This document shows positions 15,201 through 30,700 of a stretch of DNA of 64,000 nucleotides, one piece after another. Made by a program: the position numbers and the translations under genes. The stretch spans positions 34,322,283 to 34,386,282 of the forward strand of contig OU612066.1 in the NCBI GenBank assembly GCA_914767715.1, written 5' to 3'. Positions within the stretch are counted from its first letter, which is position 1. The number at the start of each line of letters is the position of its first letter. The notes beneath the pieces were generated by a model. The model worked only from the letters and a program-made list of their open reading frames with translations, searched no databases and was not told the origin of the DNA. The DNA comes from Membranipora membranacea (taxonomy: Eukaryota; Bryozoa; Gymnolaemata; Cheilostomatida; Membraniporidae).

Positions 15201-16729
15201 ATGGATCAGACAGAATAAGTGAAACTTTTCGAAATTGAACACATAGCAAAATCCCTATTAGTGAATCTAGTCAACTTGATTATTTGGTAGCTTCATTTGA
15301 TGTACAATTCAAAACTTCATTATTTACAAGAACAGAATTGATGTTGAAAATAAGGAGTTGCCTGTACTTCAGCAGAGAGCGTATAACTGTGCACAAGCTT
15401 TCAGTTTTCCAGAGATTTTTGTAATTAGGTTAGTTCATTGCTGTGATTGAAAGCAGTGACAGGTCCTTCATAGGTCTGACCACGAAGCACCATGCTACCA
15501 AATAGGCTGGGACAAAACAATCACAAAGTCCATTGAGCACAAACAAGATTTTAACTGAGATGCTGGTCTATGCTGTTATTGCATATAGAACTCAGAGAAA
15601 TTGATAAACAAATCAAAAATATATAATAACTATATTCACCTTTGATCTTCTTGTTCTTCTTATGAATGGCTTTTTTCTTGGCGGCAGGGGTGTCTTTGTA
15701 GCTTCTGAAAATGAAATAACAAAAGTTGGCAGAGAAAAAACAACTCCCATACGGCATTTCTCAGATACTTCTTGGACTCATAAGGGAATTTAAAATTTCC
15801 TGAGGTTATCAGATGGCATAAAACATGCAATTAACCTGCTCTCTCCTCAGAACAATAGAGAATAAGATAGGGACCTAAAACAATGCATGGTCACAGAGTT
15901 ACAGACGAGCTAATTCCCGCCCATCTGTACTGTAAAAGTACCATACTGCCGTTATATCTGTTAGTCACATATATCCACTGACAGGTGGTAGCTGTATTGA
16001 AGGCGTGGAGTCATAGGGGTTACCTGGACTTTTTTTAATTTGGTCATCATAAGTCTTAACACCACTTTTGCTGACTGGATAGATGATGGGATCAGTTAAA
16101 GCTAACGGCTACTTACCGTAACCATTGAATGGTAGCCACACCAAACACCACAACTGTGAACAGTACCACTACAGCTACGAATATCTTCAAGTCTTGATCC
16201 CATACCAAACCACTTGCAGAGAGAACAGCAGGTGACTCTGAAAAAACAAATACAATGGAACAAGTAGTTTGGGGGGCTCAGACTATGGAGCAAGATGAGT
16301 TCTAATGCTTCATATCGAGGATTAACAAATCAAGGTTTGCTATCAACGGTGAAATTGTCACATAAATTACCAGTTTATGATGTATTAGCTGTCAGAATTC
16401 ACTGAAGTCAGTTTAAGCTCAGGATTTATCGCAAGAGCTTGGTGGTTTCAGAAGCTTCAAAAATACTCTTGCATATATTAGCCTTAATAATATAAATTGA
16501 TTTTTGCAGATCAAATAAAGCAGTTTTAAAAAATGATAAAAGACTATTGCCAAGGAGTGACAGAAGTTCCCCTGTTACTCCTTGCTATTACTGTCTCTCA
16601 ATGATTGGTGAGTTTACCTGTGGTATTATAATTTTCCGTTCCACTGGAGTCATGACCAGACAACGTGGTGTAGGTATGTGTAACAGATTCATCTTCTGTT
16701 ACGGATTCTACATCTGTCTCTCTAGCCAT
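283..16729 (-). CDS. Receptor-type protein tyrosine phosphatase, two-domain (R2B-like), partial at the left edge
   Basis: Fourteen exons with compatible phases: 16729-16618, 16237-16117, 15704-15640, 13840-13415, 9285-9050, 7562-7472, 7180-7058, 5973-5876, 4937-4821, 4153-4035, 2910-2775, 1300-1151, 846-747 and 359-283, about 657 codons. Residues about 56-77 form one hydrophobic segment followed by a very basic stretch, so the tail is cytoplasmic. Residues about 100-241 are basic and serine-rich. D1 (about 270-590) shows PYDHSRV, DYINANF, DFWRMIW and the signature HCGDGGGRTG with catalytic Cys about 502 and Arg about 508. D2 begins with NRRKSRDIMIQP and RARPYLMTFD and is cut by the window. 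The D1-D2 linker and D2 start most resemble the R2B class (PTPRK/M/T/U); that is a judgement from memory of the family. Odd points: WTE replaces WPD, and Ser replaces the Tyr of the pTyr loop. The ATG at 16729 gives no signal peptide, so the true 5' end may lie further right. The joins 13840 and 9285 have weak acceptors and rest mainly on phase. Confidence 0.88.
1545..1616 (-). tRNA. tRNA-Phe (GAA)
   Basis: The minus strand folds into a complete 72-nt cloverleaf. The acceptor stem is GCCGAAA pairing with TTTCGGC. The D arm is GCTC/GAGC, the anticodon stem TTAGA/TCTAA with loop CTGAAGA (anticodon GAA, Phe), and the T arm CCTGG/CCGGG with loop TTCGATC. It has no intron and no encoded CCA. Both internal promoter boxes are intact, so I read it as a functional polymerase III gene rather than a SINE head. 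It lies inside an intron of the phosphatase gene, on the same strand. Confidence 0.97.
1699..2411. repeat. Long near-palindrome (foldback/MITE-like element)
   Basis: Left arm about 1699-2027 and right arm about 2080-2411 are inverted copies of each other, with a spacer of about 50 bp. Matching blocks include CAGAGTAAGGATA near both outer ends, CAGAGGGGACA, TGCCTGCGG/CCGCAGGCA, GAATGAATTATG and AATCCAGGTTTTT near the centre. Transcribed in the phosphatase intron it could form a hairpin with a stem of about 330 bp. I see no reading frame in it and no clear target-site duplication. Confidence 0.88.
3210..3225. repeat. Poly-C run
   Basis: Sixteen consecutive C residues lie in an intron of the phosphatase gene. 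It is a length-variable tract and may also be an assembly or base-calling weak point. Confidence 0.9.
5400..5475 (-). repeat. tRNA-derived SINE head (relic)
   Basis: The minus strand reads like the 5' half of a tRNA, with an A-box-like stretch GTGGCTGAATGGTTAGCG followed by an anticodon-arm-like segment. No matching T arm or closed acceptor stem follows. The unrelated tail and intronic position fit a tRNA-derived SINE. A diverged tRNA pseudogene is the alternative. Confidence 0.4.
9286..13119. other. Large intron of the phosphatase gene, no clear gene
   Basis: This stretch separates the serine-rich tail exon from the first phosphatase-domain exon. It contains short open frames without supported starts. 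One hydrophobic minus-strand frame (about 12668-12844) follows a good acceptor and encodes about 60 residues before a stop, and could be a coding exon. I could not connect it to a family, so it is not called as a gene. Confidence 0.5.
13120..13176 (-). other. Candidate 57-bp phase 1-1 cassette exon
   Basis: It has a good acceptor (ATATTTGTGGCAG) and donor (TTTG then GTGAGT) and sits between the tail exon and the first phosphatase-domain exon, both of which meet this intron in phase 1. In that phase it adds 19 codons without a stop (FAVPSDIGSGASYYPAMF), so it can be spliced in or skipped without changing the frame. In another frame it reads as a hydrophobic segment, which leaves its use uncertain. 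Confidence 0.4.
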
Positions 16730-17075
16730 TATTTAAATGTACTTAGCTTCTCAAGTCAGGCCAACAGTATAACAGGGGAGACAACTCCACAACAATACCC
16801 AACAACTGTAAAAAGCAACGCGATCAATCGATAACAACTTCATTGCTGAACAATCTAGTTCATATTTTTGTCATTATAAAAACTGTATTTTAAACTAGCC
16901 ACAAAGATATTTTCAGACTTAGCCTTAGCCTGAATTGATAAGCACATCGGACACAGTCGGAAAAAAAATATATTAAACGATCCAGTTGAAGGTTTGCAGA
17001 AAAGTACCTTACTGCTGGTAGGGCGAGACAACACATGGTTATGTAATATGAAGTCATCACAATATGCACCTGGAC

Positions 17076-17132
17076 GGTAGAAGGTATTTGTCATGGTAGA
17101 AGGTATTTGTCATGGTAGAAGGTATTTGTCAT
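17076..17132. repeat. 19-bp tandem repeat, three copies
   Basis: The unit GGTAGAAGGTATTTGTCAT occurs three times in direct, gapless order. Confidence 0.95.
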
Positions 17133-18560
17133 AGTAACAGACAACAAAATAAATAGTGAGACAAGGTTTGAGATGCATTATATGAAGAATGTTCCACAGG
17201 AATAGGTTCAGACAATATTTTATACAGCAATAGAACTACCTATATGGCATGTAACTACACTAAGACATTAGGCTATATGCCTAAGGGTTAGATAATTATG
17301 ATGATTCTCTAATTTGGAGCCTTCGAGCCAGTTCCTGTATTGCATGGATTCAGATAGGGGCTGACAGTTCAAGATATTTAGATATGAGTTTGACCAAAGA
17401 ATTTGAGTTCCTCTAACTCCTTGATATGACACAGTACAAGTGCCTAGACAGACAGACAGACATTAACGCGAGTCGCTGATTGGAGCCATTCTGTCTGAAA
17501 CTCTAGTAGGAAGTGAGCAGTTTGACCAAACAGAGGGACAGACGTGTCAGAATCAAGTGACACAGATTATATCAGCTTAGTTTGAGGTGCAGATCTGTAG
17601 ATAGTGATACAGCCCACCAGCCCTGGGGTGTCAGGAGAGAAGATGGTGGGCCGGTTTGTCTCTCATATCACAGTTCACTGTACCACTGACATGGTGATAC
17701 AAGAGATACATGTACATATACACATGATCGGTCAAAATCTACAGGGGCCCTTATGTAACCAAAATTTGACAGAATGCACTAAGTTAAGTCCATTAATGAA
17801 ATGTGACACAAAATCAGTCAAAAGTTGAGTGAAACTTTGGTCCGAACACTGGCTTTTTATGTTTGTAAATGCATCTCCCTGTCGTAATATATCTTATAGT
17901 TAGTTTGGACATACATGTGTCAGCCATTTGATTGACCAAATAAGACAATCATCATGACTTTTAATCCGAACCCTTTTCGCTGTTATTTGAAAGCGATGGG
18001 TCAGACTGATAACCGTGGGAAGGGTCTAATTATAAGGTGCACAACGAGGAAGTGCAATAGAAGAGACACCTGTGGAACTCAAAGAGACTGAGCGTCTCAA
18101 AAATATATATTAACACTATGTAATAGGCTACCATGCATGATCAGTATTCCTATGATATAACCTGTGAAGATATGTGTATAGAGTAAAAAACGTCTTGACT
18201 GTAAATATATAAGGTCGTTTTCCACAGGTGTCTTATTTGAGGGAATTTTCCTGAATCTCTTCTCACGTCATTGCCTGATCGGTAGATCATATTGTCATCT
18301 TCAGTGTGGCAAAAAGTGCCATTTACTTCAATTGCTCACCAAAACCCGTGGGTCAATATATAAGATCATGCAGGAAAAGGTGTGTTTGAAGCAGCATTCA
18401 GTCAGCTGGTAATTGGTATATGCCAAAACATGTTACCTCACACTCTGTTAGTATCGGAGATATCCAACTTGCACACCTGTATCTACCTGTTCTTGTAGGG
18501 TAGTAGAAGCAGCAGCTGTGTCAGAGTGTAACCTTCACAATCACCTTACAGCGCACATCG

Positions 18561-18616
18561 CATACACAGGCAGGTAGTCACATACACAGGGCAGGTAGTC
18601 ACATACACAGGCAGGT
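18561..18616. repeat. 20-21-bp tandem repeat, about 2.7 copies
   Basis: The unit CATACACAGGCAGGTAGTCA is repeated directly. The second copy has one extra G and the third is partial. Confidence 0.93.
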
Positions 18617-21600
18617 CGAGAGACATGAACTTTTAATCGTTGACCTGTTGATTAGAATAAGATGACAATTGTAATCTCTTCGATATAATGCAGTCCTCTT
18701 TAGTCATCTAGCCAGTACAAAACTTATCCACAGCTGCTGTGACCAGAGAGCGAGGCCTGCCAAGCCACAATAAATACATGAAGACTTGCGGTTAGCCAGC
18801 TTCCTATGAATATAAAGTAGCAATCAAAGTAGATAACAAAATTGAGACATTTATGAAGATATGAAATGTCACATAATTATAGTGTTTTGAGGTATGAATC
18901 AAATAGAAGTCCACATCTAGGGTGCAATTCTCATGTACATGAAGATAGACAAGATGAAGAAAATTATAGGTCTCAACTAACTGCGGCATAAAATTGACAG
19001 TAGGTTGCATAACGTGATCTCAATATGATATACAGACTCAATATTGTGGTCCAACAACAATTCAATCACTTGTGAGCTTAATTTCGAGATGGTGTTCACC
19101 GCAGACAGAATGCACCAATAAAAACTATTTTGCTGCCAAACGGTTTTGGTGAACTGAGGAGTCTTGGCTATTCTACAGTCAGGGACAGCCCCGGCAATTC
19201 TAATCTGATTTTGTTTCAAAAGGCTGTTTGTGTTCCTATTTCGCAACAAGAATGAGTATAAGTTAGGTTATGTCTTACTTCTGGTAATCAGACAGTATTT
19301 TGGATGGGTTGGACTGGACGACAAGACCTATTGTGAGGTGTACAGCTTTAAATCCATAACAGGTAACGATAAAATACACCTGAAAAGGTAACCCTATGCA
19401 CCAGTTTCCCTTTCAAATATTCTTTATTTCTCCCAACCAAAGGATTGTTTTATACTACATGTAAGGTAAACTAGAGGAGACATCTGTAGTGACAAAGTGG
19501 TACCTACCGTGTCTGATTTCTTATCTATGTCTTGTGTTTAGTCCTCACGCCATACCGAGAGAAATAGTATTACTATCCATAACTGCGGCTGCTATCTTAT
19601 GTGGATCCTTTTTCTCTGCTCTAAGTTTTGAGAGAGGACTGTAGCAATGAATGAATTATACACTGTGACCAAAGTGCAGTTGACTGGATGGTAATTTTAT
19701 GTGCTGTGGTCGAAACAATTAATTTATCCCTCTAATATAGCTGAACTGTAAAAGTGCTCCCTGTGTCACTTATTTGTGTTTGATGAGATATCAAAACACA
19801 GGAAAGCTACAGCATCCTTACGGCAGACACATGTTCAGTTATTGAAATAGCCCTATATCTGATGCTTTGACACAATCACTGGGACATTTCCAGACAACCC
19901 CTCGTGATATGTTTACTAAACCATGAGAAACTGTGAGGTATTTGACCTGGTGACCTTTCCGCTTATCTATGTGTAAATATATTCTTATTATGTCACACTA
20001 TGCTACACTGCCTCCTGTTTTATCCCATTTATCATCATTACGGTACTTTAGTATCTTGGCTAGCGGTTTTTTTTTTACCACAAATCAAATACAAATACAA
20101 ATTAGTATAAAGGGTAAAAAGATTTATGAGAGGTTGTGGAAACAACAGAATTTCATCACTCATAAACCCAGTCTTAGAAAGGCCATTTAGAGCATCAAAC
20201 TGAATAAGGGAACTGAGGAATGGAGGAAAATCGCTAACCTGGATGCTTGCGGGAATATCTGTCTCATGCAGCATGTAATTTACAGCAATATATGAGTAAC
20301 CCTAACCTAATAAATTTCTTAATTTAACAGTGTGTAAGGCAGGTACTCACCCTCCTTTCGATCCTTCCTAGAATCTGCTGTGTAACCGCACTCACTGAGC
20401 TACTGGAGGGCCAGGAGTCCTTGATGTTGACTGATCCAGTGGTCTAAGTAATATTTAATGACATGTTATCGTATGGAAGATAGCAAACTAATCGAGGAAG
20501 CCAGGAAAGTAATCACAGAGGCATCAGAATTCAGACAAAGTATCATGATTTATTTAAAGCCAGATAGAGACATTATTGTTACAACTTTCCATAAGGCCCA
20601 AAACATGGTGTGAGTGAGCGCCATTACCCCACACCAGGGAGGGTGGGACACCCTACTACCCTTCCTGCCCAGATGATCCAAATAATTCAAATAATGATGC
20701 TTCAACTCTAATCAGACTGCAGCATATGTTGATGAAATTATGCGCTTGTGTAAAATATCCTGACTTACCAAGGTGATACACAATTCAAAAGCTTATTCGC
20801 CTTCGTTCAACTGACTGACTAATATTTTAGCAATTGAACACACACTCACGGTGTTTTAAACTGTCTACAAGCATTGTGTAACAACTTGTCACACAAAGTC
20901 ATTCGGCCACTAGCACCACTTGTGCCTTATAGTGTGTACGACCCATGTCAATAGTTCTTGTGCCTGCCTTGTAATACATTGGTAATCCAGGGTTTATCAT
21001 GACTGAAATTTGTTCAAGATGAATATTTTATCACTATTTTGATTAAACAGACTTAATTTACCTTTTTATAAATTTGAACACTTGAATAATTAGTCTATCT
21101 GCTGATCACCAGGCTTCAATCAAACATCAAGTTGCTAGATATAAAACACTCTTCAGATAGAGATGAATATTATTTTGTCTGTCATCAAACGTATTGAGAT
21201 ACTATGCTATCAGATTAAATCATGAGAATTGTGGAGACTATTCAGTGGATAACACCTAGGCTAGGAGTAGGACCAGCTGTGTTTCTTGGGGCTCTGTGCT
21301 GCTTTGCCTCATGAAAGAAAAATCAGCTTCTGAATTGTTTGTTTTGACAAGTCGATTGCAAAAAATCAACACACTGATATCATCAGCGATAGAGTAAGAG
21401 AAACCGCTGTCAAATATGGTACCTTGTATTATGATGTGTCATGATCTGGCTTGTTTTGCATATAATATGTGCCATCATAGGACAATTATCTGAAGATTAC
21501 AAGCTGATGCCAGTGCAGAGCAAACATCTTCTCGAGGGTTATCCTTAGAGTAAATATGGATGAGAAGTGCAGCTCCATGTCTAGCCCCTACTGTCAATCT

Positions 21601-22985
21601 AACGTAGGGTGTGCCGACCAGTGATGAGCCAACATTATTATGCAGAGTTTACAGCACAAACTTTGAGAAGATTTTGAAAAATAATAATTAAATATTCTAC
21701 TCAGGATTGCTTTTTGGATTAGTCACCAGTAAGGCTCTAGTAGCTGGACATCAGTTGGCTTGATACTTAGCTATGTCAGAAGGGAATTCCAAACTCCCTG
21801 ATATCCGTCTGGCAAGATGTAAATTTCTGTATATTGAGAAATTTAATTAGAAGCATTTACAAGGATTCTAAATGACATATAATGCAGTAGGGTAGCTTCT
21901 CGCAAAACATAAACCACATTGGTTATGCAATGACTTACCAGACCAGGACTAAAATCACAGCGATCTATCTGTGCTGTGTAATGTATGTTATGATGGTGAT
22001 CACCTGCCAATGGTAAAATCCATCGAATATGATTTAAACACTTGAGGATGATGGCGGTATGAAGACAAGTAATCTAAGTATTTTCAGAGGCGATGTATTA
22101 CTATGTGTGCCTATTTATGTACATTGATGACTAGGCAGTAGGTATTGATAGATCTTAGAGTAAAGATACACTGATTCCATTCACAATACTTAGCAGAGTT
22201 ATAATTTCTATAGTGACTTTTCTATTGACCATACTACAGGGAATTCCTGTTAAACCAACTGGGGTTTGTTGCAGAAGCTTGCATTACATTCTGGTAATCA
22301 TCTACCCATACACAAATGGGAGACAACTCTATAGCAAATCATTAATGTCACTGCTTTTCATAATCTCACAGTGCTCAGAATCTGAAATACTCAGGGCTCT
22401 GTGGTACGGTTCATGTATTGGTCAACAGAAATGTTAAGCACATCTTCGCAATGAAAATACAGGAACCCACAAGGTCTATTTCTATATAAAATAGAGTTTA
22501 CCTGCAAAACAGGAAGCAAAGAATGCAGAATAAGTGAACAAAATAAATATCCTAAGAGCAGTGGACAGACACTGCTCAAAGCTTGATTCATAAATATCAG
22601 TTCATTTCAGCTCATTTTGAACGGACATATTTTTGTTGCATATGTTTGCAGGAAGGAATTTGCAAAGTGATTGATCCAAGCTTCAAAGAACCATCAACAG
22701 TCAAAGTAATTCATTGTTAGTAGCACTTCAAAACTTTTAAAACCATTCTAGATACAGTTTAAAATAGATTATAATATTGACAGTAGAGATAGAAGGTTTC
22801 TAGCAGCTGAACAGGCAACTAATCCTTAGCAGCTAAAACATCCCAGGTTTATTTGCAAAGCATGGGACGTTATCTCCCAAATGCAGACAGCAGTATTCAG
22901 TAACTGATAGGATAGGTAGAGTGTATTGGTGTTTGAGAGGTGCCTACCCTTGCAGACATGAATGTTTATCCAGCAGTAGCAGTGA

Positions 22986-26277
<3,292 letters not shown>

Positions 26278-26516
26278 GTTGTATCCTGTCTGTATGCTTT
26301 AGTCCGAAGCTTCCAACTAACTATAAGCTTTAGTAACTACAGTAATAATTATGCCTGCAGTGATTAGCTTGTTTTGTTAGGAGGTAGAAAAACTTTAATC
26401 CCGCGAAAAGTTAAACAAACCACATTTTTGATGGTTTTGTGAAAATAAGTTTACAAAATATTTCATCTATTTTAGTAATTTTACCAATTGAACTGTTTGG
26501 TTCTTGCATTGAAAAT
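26278..26516. promoter_or_regulatory. Probable shared promoter between TVP23 and PLD6
   Basis: Only 239 bp separate the start codons of two divergent genes, so this interval must hold both 5' untranslated regions and likely a bidirectional promoter. No clear TATA box or CpG cluster is evident. The assignment comes from gene layout. Confidence 0.6.
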
Positions 26517-27360
26517 ATGGTGTTAGAAAGTATGCCAACATGGTTCAGAAACCTAATGTATGCTTTGGCTCTCAGCACCAGTTTTGAGTTGATATATTTC
26601 TTGAATTCTGCTAGAAGATCTAAAACCAAATCTAAAAATGATGAAGAAGATGGCTTGGATGTAGTATTCTTCCCTGATCAGACCAGAGCATGTGAGGCCT
26701 ACTTCACTTATGGTTGTAATAATGGATCTTGCTGGCTCTCTCATGAAATGACATCTAGTATGAAGGTTATCAGCTTTCTAGAACAAGCTCAGAAGACTCT
26801 GGACATCTGTGTGTACTGCATTGCCTCTCGGGAACTAGTGGAGTCAGTATTGAAAGCACATGAGAGTGGGATTGTTGTGAGAGTCATCACTGATCAGGCT
26901 CAAGCCCTGGACCAGGAAGGACAGATAGGGAAGCTCAGATCTGCAGGTAAGAACTGTTGGGTGTATTGTTGGACCATTTAGACTGATGAGACATGTGAAA
27001 GCAATAAATGGTATGACACGTTTGTTGTAATCCATATACCAGTCTTTTAAGAAATAAATTTGACACTGACATCATTCATTGAAAGAAATTTAAGTGTAAC
27101 GGCTTGATGTCATCACTTAGATCATAATATTATGAATTATTATTGTTTCAGGTATTGAGGTACGGCTGAATGACAGCACATTCTTCATGCATCACAAGTT
27201 TGCGGTATCTGATAACAAGCAGCTGATGAACGGATCCTTCAACTGGTCGCGTAACGCTATGCTCGGGAATAATGAGAATGTCATGTTCATTGGAAGAAAG
27301 GACATTGTAAAAAAGTTTCAAAGTGTATTTGAAAGTTTATGGGAGAAATACAAACCATGA
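26517..27360 (+). CDS. PLD6: Mitochondrial cardiolipin hydrolase / Zucchini endonuclease
   Basis: Two exons, 26517-26946 and 27152-27360, join in phase 1 to give a protein of 212 residues, the usual PLD6 size. An N-terminal hydrophobic stretch (LMYALALSTSFELIYFL) matches the mitochondrial outer-membrane anchor of the family. The single phospholipase D signature is intact: HHKFAVSD followed by GSFNWS, the HxK(x)4D plus GSxN pattern. In animals PLD6/Zucchini acts as a homodimer that cleaves single-stranded RNA precursors in primary piRNA biogenesis; cardiolipin hydrolysis has also been reported. A Cys/His-rich stretch (CEAYFTYGCNNGSCWLSH) fits the family's small zinc-binding region. The start is the first ATG in the anchor frame. 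Polyadenylation signal AATAAA lies at 27515-27520. The gene is convergent with the STK31-like gene. Confidence 0.96.
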
Positions 27361-27514
27361 TTTCTCAGCACAAAAAGAAGCTAAATGAATGATATATGTA
27401 TATATCTTGGAGTAAGAAATATCTGAGTATGTACATTATGTTAGAATTCTACACCAGAGTAGCAAGTTATGTAAAAAAAGTATTTGTTGAGTATATCTTT
27501 GGTCAAAGATGATG

Positions 27515-27520
27515 AATAAA
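27515..27520 (+). other. Polyadenylation signal of PLD6
   Basis: AATAAA lies about 155 bp after the PLD6 stop codon, and the convergent neighbour's stop is about 200 bp further on. Confidence 0.7.
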
Positions 27521-27723
27521 AAACATAAATTGTTATGGAATATTATTTTAGACTAGTTTTGATTATTACATGCTATGTCCACTTAAGAAAATAAAGTGGT
27601 AGATCAACTAAAATTAATGTTTCGGCAAGCATCTTTGTACAGTTTTTTACAAGTATTCAGTGGTGATATTGAACCATCAATATCTAGGTATAGTGATGAG
27701 TTACTCCGGTGTCCATCTCCTCC

Positions 27724-30700
27724 TCACTCTCCGATATTTGTATCGCTCTCATGTCCCGAGGCAGTCTCTCCACCTCCCTCACTCTCTGTAGAGAAAGTAT
27801 AAAATGTCTTAGATCATCCTCAACAACAGTGGCTGGCTTGGAATCAACAATGAACATGAAAAAGGCAGCCAGGATGCCTGTCGCATCCATGTATCACTTC
27901 TCAGCCTGGTTTGAAGTTTGATGCATAGACAGGACACTATATGGAGCATTAGCATTGAGGCACTGAGGTATTTGATTGTGGGTGACATAACGACATCGGA
28001 AGGTGTAGAAGCAATTATGTCCAAAATCCAGGTTTTTTTGTCGATAACTCGATCAATTTTGATCAGATTTTGTGTTTGAAAATCACAATAGATTTAGCAG
28101 CTTGTCTTGAACTGTTTGATACTAATTTTAGGTATACAAATTTGAAGAAGAAATAGCATCAACTTGATAACAAGACACTGCTGATTGTAAAGCCATTTTC
28201 AAATTCAAAATCTGTTAAAATTGAATTATGAAGTTATGAACAAAAAACCTGGATTATGGACAGTAAATCAATGATAGAAACATTGCTTCTACACTTTCCA
28301 ATGACATTACGTTGCCCCACAATAAGTTGCCTCACTTTAGCTGCATATGGTGTCATGTCAAGGTTTATTGTGAAGACTATGGTTTGATGTGGAAAACTGA
28401 TTAAAAGATTAATATATTATCATTATCTCTCCGTTGAGTTTTACATCAATAAAAAACTACAGCTGTATGTGTTCTTGTCGACATCGGTCTTACCTTCAGT
28501 CGGGGGAGTTTGCAGCTCAAACTCTGGTTCCTCTTGAGCAGGGAGAGTTGATATAAACTCTACTAAAGCTGTGACACTCAGAGGAGAGCTGTCTCTCATA
28601 TACTTCAGAACCTCAGTGTTTGGTGAGCTGAGCTGTACATAGGTGTTCATTCCATTCTTAATAAATAACACAAATATAAATTAACTGACCCAGATGAACA
28701 ATTTCGCTGCTAGCTGTTTATAAACTTTATAGGAATCTCACCTCATTGTAATGAAACTTGAGTTGTATAAAATGACGATGTGAGTAAATTGTTAACAAGT
28801 TTAGGAGTAGAATCATTGTACCACATCTAATTCTTCCACAAGTGAGACAACTTGAATTGCTACATAAGTACCTTAGAGTAGAATACTGCGTCAACATTGA
28901 CCAAAGATTTGAGTTGTTCTTGGTGAGCTGATAATTGTAATACTACATCAGGTAGAGCTGTGCTGGTCTTCCCTCCAACGTTATTCAATGTCTAAAAACA
29001 AACAAATCACAAGAATGAAATGAGGACAACATAATTCACCAATTCAACGGTGGTCTGAAGGGTTTTGAAAAAAAAACATTTCCTTTAATTCTGGTAACTG
29101 ATATTGGTTCAACAAGCAGCATATGAACTCAGCGGGTCCAGAGAAAACCTCGCTGATTTATTTAAGACACAAGTACACACCTTGAGTATGACAGGTGCGC
29201 CATTGAATGCTGTCTCTGTATTATAGTTCTCCTTGTAGAATATGATATCACGTAATGGCTTAAGATAACCTCTTCCATCCTACAGCATAAAAGTCAGTTG
29301 TTAGATTCTAAAAATCTGCGAGCTTCGCTACAGTTTATGGCCTCTGTTCGCATATTTTTGACAAACAACCAAGTGAACGACAAAAAGTAAGAGAGACAAC
29401 AACTAATGAGAATATTCCCTTGACAGAAGATATCACACCTGTACTTTGTTAAGGTTAAGTCGAGGATGTTTATACACTAGTTCAGGTAGGACGGTACGAG
29501 AAATCTTAGCTATATTCTCTATAAACTGCTCTATCTCTAGTAAGAGAGAATGTATCTCCAGTCTGACATCAGCCACCTGTGTCTCCATATCAGTCATCTC
29601 TGTATCCGAGCCGTCATCATTCTAAAGCATATACATTATATATAGTTATTATCACAATATAGCACTACATATTGATGATGAGGATGATGATTTATTGATT
29701 AACTGCTATTAAAATTACACAAAATGCCTGTTGGAAGGACAACCATAGAAGACCTACATTGCATGCATGCATTGTAACCAAGATAGCAGTGTAAAATGGT
29801 CAGCAATCTATTTGATTTGTACATTTGACTTCGCACATACTCTTGTCTGTGCATTAATCTGTTAAGAGCAGAAAATTTGATAGATAGAGATGATACTATC
29901 AAAAAATACCAGGATATGAATCTATTCAACGGAAGCTTATTTATACCTCGGTGAGGTCATCCAGATCAGCCAGCCTGTGTCTGAGCTGAGATCGTAACTC
30001 CTTTAGCTTTTTCTCTTTCTGCTGTAACCACGTCATGTCATCTGGCTCTGATTTATTCAGCCATGGCTCTATCTCTACAGCCAAACCCTGAGGAAGATAT
30101 GTTGACAATATGTAAATGTGCAGCAAATATATTGTGTTATTTAAACTTATTGTAGGTCAAAATCAATGGTAGCAAGAAATACCGAGAGGACAAACTCGCC
30201 AAACAAATATGCCGACTTTTGGTTCTCAATACAAATATCCACAAAAAGAGATCATTGTGTGAGTAGGAGCTAGGGCTATTCGATTACTTATTCCAGGGAA
30301 TCACTTGAGCTAAACTCCTTGCTCATTCATGCTGCACTGTTTGGAAAATTTGAAGTTGTCTGCCTACTTACCTTCTTTCGTTGTTACTTACCCTGTATTT
30401 AGTGAGTTGAGCGTACATAACATCAAGCAGAGTAAACTCCCCGCTGACCTTACTGATCAGAGCAGCACACATAGTTGTGATGATGGTGTGGTTCTTACTT
30501 CCTTCAGTCTATATCACACAATAGAAGCACACATATGTAAACAACATCTAGATTGTATCAATGTGCAATGCCACATGCAGACTAATTGAGCTCAAGTTTA
30601 GTTTATTATATAGTATATCAATATTAACCACTCCTCTCTTCATCGAGCCTTGTCACAGGCGGTGCTGATTTAATTTCGTCAAAACAACCATATACTTTCC

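Larger units (their letters stand above)
16730..22985. other. Intergenic or upstream region of the phosphatase gene with weak candidate exons
   Basis: No confident gene lies here. Three minus-strand candidates have proper splice borders. One at 22591-22502 starts with ATG and encodes 30 residues with a hydrophobic signal-like core before a phase-0 donor. The others are 22003-21939 and 20443-20351 (31 codons, phase 0-0). They may encode a secreted or ectodomain start, possibly of the phosphatase gene, but I could not chain them to the anchor exon in phase without gaps. The rest is AT-rich non-coding sequence. Confidence 0.35.

Noticed and set aside
27684-27890. Alternative minus-strand end exon reading FMFIVDSKPATVVEDDLRHF
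   Set aside because: It needs an acceptor within ATGCGACAG without a pyrimidine tract; the acceptor at 27785 (TTTCTCTACAG) is far better and agrees in phase.
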